Assembly (NCBI GenBank): GCA_008828725.1
Contig: MEHQ01000840.1
Coordinates: 138,821-202,820, forward strand
DNA from: Saccharina japonica
Lineage: Eukaryota > Sar > Phaeophyceae > Laminariales > Laminariaceae
Length of the DNA: 64,000 nucleotides
Reading direction: 5' to 3'
In this document: positions 46,365 to 58,050 of the stretch, in pieces
Numbering within the stretch: the stretch's first letter is position 1
Layout of the letters: each line of letters begins with the position of its first letter
Program-made: the position numbers and the translations under genes
Notes under the pieces: generated by a model
Seen by the model: the letters and a program-made list of their open reading frames with translations, nothing else
What the model was told of the DNA's origin: nothing
Database searches by the model: none

Positions 46365-47689
46365 TTAATTAGCGTACAAAATGCGGGCAGTTAAAAACAT
46401 CATTATCATCCCCTGCTGCCGGAATTTCTAAAATAAAACGGAACCCACTTTGGCCCGTCTGCGGTCGATATCTAGGAGAGGTCCTGGTAGAGGCTAGAGG
46501 CAGGGCAACAGGAGGGGGTAAGGAAGTCTGGACGGGCGCTGTAAATGTCCGCAACGCGGGGCTTTCATTTTAGTGTGGGTGAGTTAGTCGGCGTAGTGCT
46601 GATTCTGCTGTGCACCATGCAGTACAGGACACCTAATAAGAAACAGGAAATCTGGTCCAGGTTGTTTTTTTTTATTGGGCAACTGCCAAAATAAGGTATA
46701 CCTGATCCATTCGAGCCAAAATCAGGTATATACTAAAACCAAGTAAAAAACGCACGCCACGAAAGGTGTTTTTCGGGACTTTTTGGCTGTGAGAAATAAT
46801 CAAACATACTTTTGAATTTGCGCCTGAACAGCAGAACGATAGCGAATGTCTGTGTCCTCCAAACTCTTGATAAATGTTGTATGTTGTTTTCAGTACGGGT
46901 ATTCATATCTGTCGTCTGCTTTCATTGATTTCGTGATCACACTCATTCCTACGACGTGTATTGCCGTATTCTTGTACCAGGTACGTATGTATATAGTCGT
47001 AGCCACATTGATAGCATACGAACAAAACATCGAGTTAATTTGAGACTGAACTGCTCGCTTTCCGTACTACTATATACTACTGCTGTGTCAGGAAGCAGGA
47101 GTACGTAATATATTACAACAGGTCCATTGTGCTGTATGCGCGCGTATGATACGTTCTGTAGTCGTTGTGGCGGGTCGTATGTACGTAGTGTGGTGATGTC
47201 TTCGTGTCGGGCGTATAGGAGACAGTGTACGTATGACCTCTGATTGGCTCAAAATTCGCCAAAATCAGTTGAAAGCTAAACAAAGTAGACAAATCCAGGT
47301 GTACCTGACCATTTCATGCCAAAATCAGGTACGATGTGACGCTGGCCAATGAGATGTGTCCTAGCGTGTGATTTGTACTTGGTTTCAGTGTAGTACCTGT
47401 TTTTGGCACCAAAGTGACCAGGTGTACCTGATTTTGGCTAAAGCCTTAAAAAAAGTGTAGAACACACCCACAGTCTTACATAAGAATTCCAGTCTGGCCA
47501 AAAATAATAGATTATTAACATCTGTCGCGTGTAAGTTCGAGCTACGTCTGTGACGTTTTGATTGTTGCTGTAGGTCATGATGGTTAGGGTAGGTTGTGGT
47601 TTCTGCCGGACCTGCGGCGTTCTGCGCATCGTTGGCGATCGCGAAGCTCAACGAGAGTGACGCCAAAGCAAAGGTGTGTGTGTGTTCTT

Positions 47690-47840
47690 CACATTAAACC
47701 TTCCTTTCTACCCGTCGACATCCAGCACACCCAGTGTCCGTGCCGATTCTTCATCCTAAAAAGGTACCAGTTCTGTGGTCACAAAACTACGACACAGAGA
47801 TACTACGCTCAGTGCAGTAAGCAGAGCAGACAATGCAATG
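47690..47840 (+). repeat. Dispersed repeat with possible LTR-end character; copies 12885-13050(-), 32735-32830(+), 37436-37545(+)
   Basis: Shared CTTCACATTAAAC, ACACCCAGTGTCCGTGCCGA and TTCTGTGGTCACA. The copies at 32.7 and 37.4 kb are about 4.7 kb apart in the same orientation, so they could be end fragments of a decayed LTR element, but I see no gag/pol motif between them. Confidence 0.45.
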
Positions 47841-49149
47841 CCATATACGACAGGCAAGACCTACCCTGCTAGCAATCCAGGTGCATGCAAGAGAAAAAAA
47901 AGAGAAAAAAGGAAAAAAGCGAAAAGCAAAACATAATAAAAAGTAAATATACTGAAGCAAATCAACAATGGTAGCACGGTATGAATACTGCACTTTGGTT
48001 GTGGCTGATATATCATATGTGTAACGTCAACTTGAGGTTGGTGTGATTCTCGCGGTACGTTAAAAAATAATAAAGAAAAACTGCCGAAAACGATGAATTT
48101 GAGGTGGGGGGGGGTGTACTCATGTTGTGCACGGCCGTAGTCATATGACCATAGACCCTCGCATCCCTACAATGCCGGGACGGAGCGCGTTGGGTTTTCA
48201 CCAACCAGGCAGACATTGCTTGCACCAAGCGCGAAACGCCGTGAGGTATTGGGCGAGTCGCATGGAGGGTGAGCTGCATCCTGCTAAGAACCGCCTCTGA
48301 GGCGGACTTGCATATGGACGACAGCTTCAATGAGTTAATTTAATTTCTGGTGTGGCCACTTCCGGAGACAGCAATGGGTTTTACTATGTAACTGCCTCGC
48401 GGACGCCTTACCATATTAACACTACGTGATACGACCATTCCCCTTGTGCGGAACAAAGGTTCTCCACCCCGCACAAATGATCTACTCGACCGCCAGCTTT
48501 GGTGACCGCCAAAAAAAAATAACAAAAAAAACGGCACCCTGGTTGTCTAGCTCACGCAGCGAGTGGCGTGTTTTACAGCGTCGTTGCCAACCGACACCAA
48601 CCCAACCCAAGGGGGTAACTTAGGGAGTTTGCTTATGCTTCCACACGAAGTAAGACTTTTGAGTCTGGACGCTAAGCTGACGTTTCTTAACCTCGGCCCC
48701 CCACTGCATCGTATATTAAACAGCTGTTGTTTTTTATTTTTATAACTATGTGTCGAACGTGTGTTGCCTCTCCACCCCGTCTGGCATCCTCGTGTTTTGT
48801 TTTTCGCAGATACTGAGCAAAAGCTTCGATGTGTCTGGTATCAAATATCGAAATCGTATCGTTTTTTTTTCACCCGATATCGTGCATATTGGACTCGATT
48901 ATCGTTCGATATCCAACACTAATCGACAGGCATATCATAGTCTAGATCCTATCAGAGAGATACGCAGAGCACGAGTACATAGTTAGTGTACTCTCACTTT
49001 GACAACATCGCAATACGACGTGTACAAGCAGTTGAACCTACAGCAGTCGTCTAGCCACCGACGCGTGCTACGATAAAGGTATAAGGTGTACCTTTTTTTG
49101 GCTATTTTGGCTGAAACGTTTTCTGAATGATCTATTGAAGGCTCCTTAA

Positions 49150-49238
49150 CCCTTTTAGGACTGCAGTCCCGTTTTGGGGACAAACCACTCAAATTCTGAG
49201 TAATGTGTCCCCATAACGGGACTCCAGTCCTATAAGGG
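49150..49238. mobile_element. TTAA-flanked palindromic MITE, family 2
   Basis: CCCTTTTAGGACTGCAGTCC at the left, mirrored at the right as GGACTCCAGTCCTATAAGGG; inserted at the same TTAA of the host repeat as the copy at 19861. The right flank reads TTATAA, a decayed target duplication. Confidence 0.78.
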
Positions 49239-49333
49239 TTATAACCCAAAATCGTCGACATTTTATTATTGTGCTCCGATATTTCTCATTTTTTACTCAG
49301 GCCATGGGATTTTTCATCAGGTAGCACTTTTAA

Positions 49334-49422
49334 CCCTTTTAGAACTGCAGTCCCGTGTTGGGGACAGACTACTTAGAATTAGAGTGGTGTGTCCCCATAA
49401 CGGGACTGCAGTTCTAAAAGGG
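49334..49422. mobile_element. TTAA-flanked palindromic MITE, family 2
   Basis: A near-perfect palindrome: CCCTTTTAGAACTGCAGTCC to GGACTGCAGTTCTAAAAGGG, with TTAA on each side. It interrupts the same host repeat about 90 bp after the copy at 49150. Confidence 0.85.
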
Positions 49423-49692
49423 TTAAGTTTTGTCCAAAAAAAAAATGGGTGAGGTATAGAGCTCCTCCCTCAGAAAAAAACACGTTGCACCTATACCGTA
49501 AAAGGCTTCCAGTAAACTTACTCACGTGGTCAGCGTGCGCTGGCTGCTGTGCGGACCAAGTTTACATACAATACGTGCGAATACGCAGCGGCTATATACG
49601 AACAGCAGTAGCGGGTTTATCAAGTGTGGCATATGTAACAGGCTTGTGTGTTTTTTTGCCGCTGCTCAGAAGGCGGGTGCTTGGGCTTCTGT

Positions 49693-49723
<31 letters not shown>

Positions 49724-50060
49724 TCTGTCGCTTCTGCTGTTGCATCTGCCGGGTGCACCAGTATCCCCCAACGAGCACGATAGTTTGTTGTGAGTTGGTG
49801 CGCTTCCGCTCTGCCATGTACATCGGGTTTTTTTTTTCAATGTTCGAGCAACACTCTGAAGGACCTTATTCTCTACATGCTTTTCGGCCGACTCTATTCT
49901 CTACATGCTTTTCGGAAGAAACAAATCCGCCGCTGTTGTAGCACGCTGCCCTTGGACCTTCTACTGGGTCATGGCCTAGCAGCTTTGTGATTCTCTTCAG
50001 ATTGGCCGTCCGCGCTTTCTCAACAGAGCCCTAAGCCTCGACTTTGAAGTGCTCCAGTAT

Positions 50061-50398
50061 CGGTCGCCCCGATGGTCTATTAATTATTAATAGTGGTATC
50101 CACTAGTGCTACTAAAAATTGTTTTCCGCGGTTCGAATCTCACGTGGGTAGGACGTTTGAGTTTATTTTTGCTAAAATAAATTAAAAAACGGAATCGAAT
50201 GCTGAGAGCGCCTAGTAGCGTGGGTAGGCGCAATTCGATGCAAGTCGACGAGGGAAGAAAGGGCTGAAGTCTTCTCGCGATAAAAAAGCGAGGCAAGAAC
50301 CGTTGTGGAGGAGGAGGGAGAAGAGCTATTTTGTGATCCCGGATCTGAGGTGCGACTAGGAAGAAGAAAGAAAAGCAGGACGAAAAAAATGAATGGCA
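50061..50398 (+). mobile_element. tRNA-derived SINE
   Basis: Head CGGTCGCCCCGATGGTCTA, then TTAATTATTAA, then TAGTGGTATCC; B-box GCGGTTCGAATCTCACGTGG. Removing the insert restores a canonical A-box TGGTCTAGTGGTA. Confidence 0.82.
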
Positions 50399-50479
50399 TG
50401 GGCCCAAAAAAATGTGGACGAAATTTGTCGATATTTGGTGGTGCACAAAACGAGACAAAAAAGTAACCTTCGACTATTC

Positions 50480-50660
50480 CTTTGTACTTTTGCAGACAGT
50501 CACGTACAGCTCCCCATGAGTGCCCCACGGCCCACAGCCCGCGAAATGAAGGCACGCTCTTGATGGGGTGGGTGAGGGCGTCGGGCGCGCCAGACAGCAG
50601 TCGCAGGCAGCCGGAAACGACTCGCGAGGTGTTTTCGTGAACTCGAAAATGCAATCCGGC
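50480..50660. other. GC-rich coding-like island
   Basis: A GC-rich patch in AT-rich surroundings. On the plus strand it is preceded by a good acceptor (TTTGTACTTTTGCAG); on the minus strand a long frame reads LSGAPDALTHPIKSVPSFRG and LWAVGHSWGAVRDCLQ. Strand and identity are undecided. Confidence 0.2.
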
Positions 50661-51639
50661 AGCAAAATTAACTCGCATAATCGCAATGTATTTCACGCGC
50701 GGGAGTGTCTATTAATAGTGTTATGGCCACATGACGCATGCTACGGTAGAGGTGTACCGTGTTTTTCCTGCCTTATAAGGGTGGTGACTTGAGGCGCTCT
50801 ATACCTTACCCGAAAAATATTTTCGGGGGAAAACAAAAGTGCTACCCGATAAACAATCCAGCGGCCTTAGGGCCCGTTTTAACGAAGAAAAACAAAATTC
50901 AATTTGGAAAAAAAACAAAACAAATCCGCTTCTCATTGGTCAGAACCCGCACCACCACCCAAGATTATACCCCAAGATCCTAATATTTGGTGCTGGAGCG
51001 TGTGTTGACCAATGAAAAGCGAATTTTTATTTTTATTTTTCCAAATTGAATTTATTTTATACTCGTTAATACGGGCCCTTACGGTAGTAATTTTTCCATC
51101 TGAATATTTGCAGGGTGAGTATCAACCCAACACAACTACAGTAGTGACTGTGCCGTGTATCAGAAATGTGTGTTTACCACTTCGCCCCTCAGGAATAAGG
51201 CCTGCATATAAAAAAATGGAAACCCAGGGACTCCGATAACGGGGGCACAGCAGGACCCACCGGGCAAAATAACAAAACAAAATTGGATTATATGGTGCCT
51301 GTGTGGTTGACAGTAGCGCGGTTAGTGGGTTAGGGTCAGTGTCTAAAGTCAAGCACGTTCCAACGGAAATGTCGAAGCTGGGCTAACGAGGTCTGCATGC
51401 AGCCTCTGATGGGAGTTGGCGCACAACAAAAATCTCATCAAGTTGACGAATAAAAAGGCGGTAAGACGCAATACAATTAGGCGGTTCGAACGTGATGGAG
51501 ACAAGCAGACCCGTTCGTTGTCTCCGTGGTCGATGACTGATGAAAAACAAAAACAAAAAACGAAAAACAGCAAACAAGGAAGTATTGTACTCACGGGCAG
51601 GCTAAGTAAAACGTTATACATAAAGGGGTGCAAGTAAAA

Positions 51640-51930
51640 CACAATCACCACCCTGTTATAGCTGGGAACACGATGTCCGTTTAATGTACACAATCTTAAT
51701 CCAAACAGGGGTCATTGAACAATTATCCGGGAATACAATGCCCGTTAAAATACACACAACAAGCTTAACCCGAACAGGGGTCATTTAAAAACTAGCCGGG
51801 GATACAATGGCCCGTTTAATGTTCACAGTATTAATCCAAACAGGGGTCATTTAAAAATTAGCCGGGAATACAATGGCCCGTTTAATGTTCACAATCTTAC
51901 CCCGAACACGGGGTCATTAAAAAACAAAAC
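51640..51930 (+). repeat. ~66-bp minisatellite, four copies
   Basis: Unit GGGAATACAATGGCCCGTTT with AATGTTCACAATCTTA and AACAGGGGTCATTTAAAAA. It lies immediately beside the donor of CBM6 exon 51970-52258. Confidence 0.9.
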
Positions 51931-51969
51931 ACAAAACACGAAAAAAAAAAACAAATGGTGGCAACTTAC

Positions 51970-52258
51970 CGCCCCGTTGTTTCCAGGGTCCGAGTCCGAG
52001 TACCCGACCCCCTCCCCGCCAGTGTCGAACTCCTCAGCTTCGACCACGCCCGGGATAGCAGGAGGGATCCCGCCGTACGCGCCACCCCCCGTCGCCAGCG
52101 GGGCAGGCGTTACATCTCGGGCCACTGGGGCAGAGGTGGGGGTGTCGAGGTCCCCCTGTGCCGCGACAACGAAAGAGTCTATGTTGAAGCCCTCTGAAAT
52201 AACGCACAGCCAGATTTCGGAAACCCCGGAAGATAGCCCGCCGTTTCCCCCTCCGGAC
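51970..52258 (-). CDS. CBM6 exon type A (end of CBM6-1, linker, start of CBM6-2)
   Basis: Phase 2 to 0, acceptor CTGCACTTAG, donor GTAAGT. It encodes ISEIWLCVISEGFNIDSF-type end strands (VSEIWLCVISEGFNIDSF), a Thr/Pro/Ala linker and PGVVEAEEFDTGGEGVGYSD. Its polypyrimidine tract is a (CTC)n microsatellite (GGA on the plus strand, 52265-52300). Confidence 0.8.
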
Positions 52259-55200
52259 CTAAGTGCAGGAGGAGGAGGAGGAGGAGGAGGAGGAGCAGGA
52301 GGAGGGAGAGTGAGGATGACGGTGAGGACACAAGAAGCGGCGGGAATTGGTGTAATTGTGACTGTATATATTTTAGTAAGGTTGTACAACGCTTAGGAAT
52401 AGATCGTGTTCATCGATTCCCACACCTTGATGATCTAGACTGTTCAGGGCAGATAGAACTCTTGATCTGGACTACTAGGGTTTGCCCTCTCCATTGGCCA
52501 CTGGACTACCTGGGCTGGTTTTTGTATCCATAGCGAAAAATAGCAGGGCTCTTCATGGGTCACCTACCTGATCTGCGGGTCAGGTCATCACGTTTTCGAC
52601 GTCTCACGGGTCGGGTTGAATCGGGTCGGGTCGCGTCGGGTCGGGTCGGGTCGGGTAAGGGAAACCCGACCCGGACTGTGAGAGTTTGAAAGCCTACTTC
52701 CCCAACCCGACCCGACCCGACCCGACCCGGCCCGACCCAACGGAAGAGAGCCNNNNNNNCCCGACCGGGTCGGGTCAAAACACGCCGGTCGGGTCGGATG
52801 GGGTCACCTAACCCGACCCGACTCGACCCGATTCGATCCGACCCGACCCGACCTACCCGACCCGACCCAACCCGACCCGACCCGACCCGATCCGACCCGA
52901 CTCGACCCGATTCGATCCGACCCGACCCGACCTACCCGACCCGACCCAACCCGACCCGACCCGACCCGATCCGACCCGACCCGACCCGACCCGACCCGAC
53001 CCGACCAGATTCGATCCTCCGACCCGACCCGGCCCGCGAACAGTCGTGGAAAATACAATCGAATCTCACGTTGTGACCGAAGCGAACTGTTCCAGCCCCC
53101 TGTGGACGGCAGAAAGACGTGTCCGCTGAGATCGGTGGTGTAGTCGTCGCAGTCCGTACCGCCGGTGACGACGCGGAGCGATCCGTCGTTCTCGGTCGGC
53201 GTGGTGACAAGGAAGCTGAATTCAAGCGCAGCGACTATGCTCAGGGGGGGGGGGGGGGGGGGCGAGAGGCAGAGGAGGGGGCAAAAAAGGTACGTTGAAA
53301 AAAAACGCATTTGAAAAAAGGTACGTTGAAAAAAACGATTTCAGAAAGGTGTTTTCGAAAAGGTGTTTTCAAAAAGGTGCTTCCAAAGAGGTGCTTTCAA
53401 TCAAAGAGGTGCTTTTTGAAATAGGTATTTTGAAAAAAGGTACTTTGAAAAGGGTTCTTTGAAAAGGGTTCTTTAGAAAAGGTACTTGAAAAAAGTGCTT
53501 TGAAATGGTACATTCTTGAAAACAAATACTTTGAAAAGCGTACTTCGAGAAAGAATCTGCGGAACGATCCGTTGTTCGCGGGAGGGGTGGTTGTAAGGAA
53601 GTTGAATTCGGGCGCATCGACCGTCGCGAAGGGGGCGTGAGGGAAAAAGGAAATTTTGTAGGAGTCCCACGCGGCAGCACGAGCTAGATCATACAGCTCA
53701 TGAATCGATCCGCCCTGAAAGATCTAAATCATCAACCGGGAATGATCTAAATGATCTGTCATCCGAGGCGTGGAACCTTTGTTGAGGGTCGCCAGATGAA
53801 ACGCTAAAAAAGAGCAAGTCGGGTAGACACCCCACCACTGCGTCCCTACACACGAGTACTGTTTGTATACTACGGTATTACGGAGGATCATAGTAAATAG
53901 GGGTAAATAGTGTCAGTAAAAATAGGCAAATGTACTGATTTTTGTGCGTACCTTAGGTCCTAATTACTATGGTTCCCCGTTATATTAACCACGCTGCGGG
54001 CCCGAGATTTACCGCCCCAAAACAGCGACAGCTTTGTCGGTGTTATCAACCCTCTACGAGCAGTACGGGTGGGCGGATCATGTTGCACCCGTGCCTACGA
54101 CTCCTTGCATTGTATATATTTATATGTAAACATATATATATATATACATATCAGGCACCAAGTTTGGATATCGAGTACACCCCCAACCCCTCCCCAATCA
54201 CGCCAGTTGCCGTTGCTGAAATGGTCGCTTTTTTATTTCAAGAATCCCCCCCATCTGAAGTGCCAAGAGGGACAAGGATATATACGGTGATCCAAACGAC
54301 CCTTAGATTTCGATACAGAGTGGTGGTGTGTTAATAACCCCTGAAGAACTGGCCCCACATATTAGGGGACAAACTACTTGGAATTAGTGTGGTATTTTTT
54401 GTTTCAGTTATGAATGGGTCAAGAGTGCGGCGTGCGGTATATACCATATACTTCCCGGTGGGGCTTTGTGTCGTGTCTCCTCCGACGCGTGCTACGATAC
54501 TAATAGAGGTAGCATTTTACGGCTGAAACGCTTTCTGGGTGAACGGGGGGGGGGGGGTCCTTAAGCCTAAAATCGTCGCAATTTCACTATTTTGTGCAAT
54601 AGTTTTCGTTGCATACTTAAGGCCGTGGGTTTGTTCATCGGGTATGTACCTCGTAGCGCTTTTTAGTTTCCTCCAAAACCAGTATTTTACTTGATATTAG
54701 TATAGATCTCCTCAAGTGAGAATGAGCCTCAGATAATAAAAATGGACCTGCCCGAATCAGAAAAACAAAATGGACCTGCCAAAAAAAAGAAGGAGGCATA
54801 CCAGTGGCCGAGAGGAGGAGGAGGAGGAGGAGGAGGAGGAGGAGGGACACAAATGATGTGCCCCTTGTGGCAAAGCATTAGGCAATAAAACTCACGCATT
54901 GCGAGAATGTTTTTCGTTTTTTTCAAGGAGGAACGGGATGCTGTTAAGAGGAGGAGATAAGAAAAATAAACGAATAAATATGGTGTCAACACCTCTTACC
55001 GTCTATGGTGTCAAGGCCTCTTACCGTCCGCCGTGACGTTGACGGTAAACTTGAGGAACTCTCCGTCCCTTATCCAGCCGACGTAATATCCGTCCGTCGT
55101 GTCTCCGATGTCCACTGCCTCGTCGCTTCGGAAAACCTGAAGAAAATTAGGGAAGGTGAGCTCGGTGCAGTCAGGTGGAGGGCTTATGATCTCGGAACAG

Positions 55201-57995
55201 TCAGTCCGGTGAGTTTCTGCACGATCCCGATGAGATACGCCAAGATAGTTTAGGGTTTAGGGCTAGGTTTGCGCCTGCCCAAACCAAATGGAGGCGTGGT
55301 ACAATCTCCAGCGGTGTGGGACGGTGGGTCACACCTTCACCCGATCCGACACGGCCCGTCCCAAACCGACCCGTTAAATTTCGAATGCCTCCTGGCCCGA
55401 CCAGACCCCGACCCGACCCGACCTGACCCAATCCGTTGGTCAGGTCTATTGAGCCGACGGGATAGCCTCCTATTCTGCTCAGCCAGCTTGGACTTGGTGG
55501 TCCAGTAGGTTATCGCTTCTGAGTTCTGACTAATAATAGATACCAGGTATGTTGTTAACCCGTTCTGATCAATAGGGTCAGGGTCGTACGTGAGCCGGGA
55601 ACAGTCCCGATACTAACCACCTGTATATATACAAGCGACAAAACAAAAAAACGAAAACAAAAACCATCAGAGTCACCAAACCACTGCTGCTGTACGTACC
55701 CCTCCGATGTTGCCAGCGTCGGTGTCCGAGTATCCCACCCCCTCCCCGCCGTAGTCGAAGTACTCCACCTCGATCAGGCCGGGGATTTCCTGCGCAATCC
55801 CCGCGTATGGGCCCTCCGGAGCGACCGGGGCGGGCGTGGGGATTGGAACTCCGTCGAGCACCACCTGGTTTTTGTTTTCGGAATGGTTGGGCGGGGATCG
55901 GGGAGTGGCTGAAAGGACCGTCATGATTAGTTATTACAGGTTGCAGCAACCGCTGTGTGATGTTAAAAATGTTGTGCCATATGGTGAGGCTTAGCCTGGA
56001 TAGGTAATCAATTAATTTTGTATATGCGATAGTACGAAGTATGTATATTAGGGAACCGGAACTTTCGTCTAGAGCCACCTGTTGCAAGGAGTTGAGCGTG
56101 TTAAGGGGCGGCTGAAAGGAACGTCATGAGCTCAAACTGATTGAGCGGGATCAAACTGGTTGAGCGGGGTCGGGGAGTGGCTCAAAGAGGGACGTCGTGA
56201 GTAAAAAAAGTAAATGTATGGTACTTACTCGTACGTTCAGAATGAAAATAGATTGCGTGCATCGTTTTTTTTCCCATTTTTGTTTTTTCTCCCCTTTGTT
56301 TCCCTTAATGTTTTTCGTCTTTCTTTATTTCTTTCTTTCTTTCTTTTTGGGAATTTTTTCTGTGAGTGGTCGACGTTGAAGCTCTCAGCATCGTTACTGA
56401 TTGTGATGCATTGGATATATAATACACCGTGAGGGTTCCCTTTAGCTACTGGCTTTCATCACGGGGGGGTATTAGAAAATGCACGTTGAAATCTATGTAT
56501 ACGTTGATGTGCAGCTACTAACAAGCTAGCTCGTATCGCCGAAGGCTCCTCTGCTTCCTGGTTTTATGCTGCTGAGCGTGACACGGCGCAAACAGCTCCT
56601 GCCGTTACAGAAGCTTACGATGACGCCTGCACATTGTTGTGAATGACGAAAAAAACAAAACCATAGAAACACAAATCGTATTCTGTGGAGTGACCCGTTG
56701 AGAAGGCTAAATAATACCAACACGGCAGGCCGATTGTAGAGGAAATATTCGGCTCCATGAGTCCTCATTACAAGAAAGTTTGGCGCCAATATTTGTCTGA
56801 AGAACGTGCAAACACTGTGTGAATCGGGTATCGGGCGGGCACAGAAAGTACCGGTTTATGAGTGCTAAAATTACTCTTACAGAGGAACAGAGTAATCAGA
56901 ACAAAAAATGGTGTGTACACATTACTCGTAGGGGGAATGATTTTTGGAGCCATCGTGAGTTCTGATTTTTCTTACTACATTAGCCCCCCCCGTAATAGAA
57001 AAGGTAGGGTAAAACAACTTGAATAACTAAACGAGTCAGGCGGCCGGCGAGCCTTGTCGAGGGGCACTGACAGCCGAAAGCTACCCATTGTACCCTGGAG
57101 CAATCTTATTACAACACGGCAGGCAAAGAGTACAGGTATGTAATTCGTGAGTACTCCTTACTAGAAAGGTAGGCACCGATTGTCAGAGATATTGATACGA
57201 TATTAGGCTAACCAGGGAGTCGGCGAATCGCGTCGACGGGCATTGACAGCGGAAAGCTATTATACCCTGGAGCAATCGTAATACAGCACGGCAGGCCGAG
57301 AATACAGGAACTATCTAGTTCGTGAGCAATCGATACTATGGAAGATGGCGCCAATTATCAGAAGAGCGTTTCAACATCTGTCTGAACCAGGAATCGGGCG
57401 GATACAGGAATTATCGGTTCATGGGTAACCCCATTACTCGAAACGACGGCCATGTATGCCGGAAGAATATCTAACAATAACTTAATCGTTACTACAACAC
57501 AGCACGCCTAATATACAACAGTTATTGGTTCATGAGCACTCTTTTACTGGAAAGGATAGCGCCAATGTGTAAATAAATGTCTGAATGGGATCAAGAAAAC
57601 CGGCGTACCTCGTCGTGGTTGCAGTAAATATCGCACTCGGGTCGCGTTGCTGCCCAGTAGAGAGCCCAGGTGCGGAGGAGGCCGTGGTCAACTCCGCTTG
57701 TCCTTTCGTGGCGTAGAAAAAAGAAATCAACCGAAGACGAAGCAGCAGGCGTTGGTAGTAGTATTAGTAGGAGTGGTAGTGGTAGTGGTAGTAGTAGTGG
57801 TAGTGGTAGTAGTGGTCCGACGATTGACAATATATTAATTTTTGATGAATGAATGCCCGTGGGCATTCCGTGGGAAGTACCATCATACCACCAACCATTG
57901 CGTTAGGGTTAGGTTAGGGGTTAGGGTCAAAGGTCCTATAGGTCGTCAGTGCCTTGGTTGAAAATGACAAGTAATGTGGGTCACCCTAGTGGTCG

Positions 57996-58050
<55 letters not shown>

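Larger units (their letters stand above)
41290..49050. other. Gene-poor tract
   Basis: Besides listed repeats and the exon-like segments at 42.2-43.1 kb, there is a plus-strand frame at 43797-44057 (CTLYFGKTLDHH region, then IPFGIGNLSYLPVVLTETNA) without identifiable family or splice context. Confidence 0.45.
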
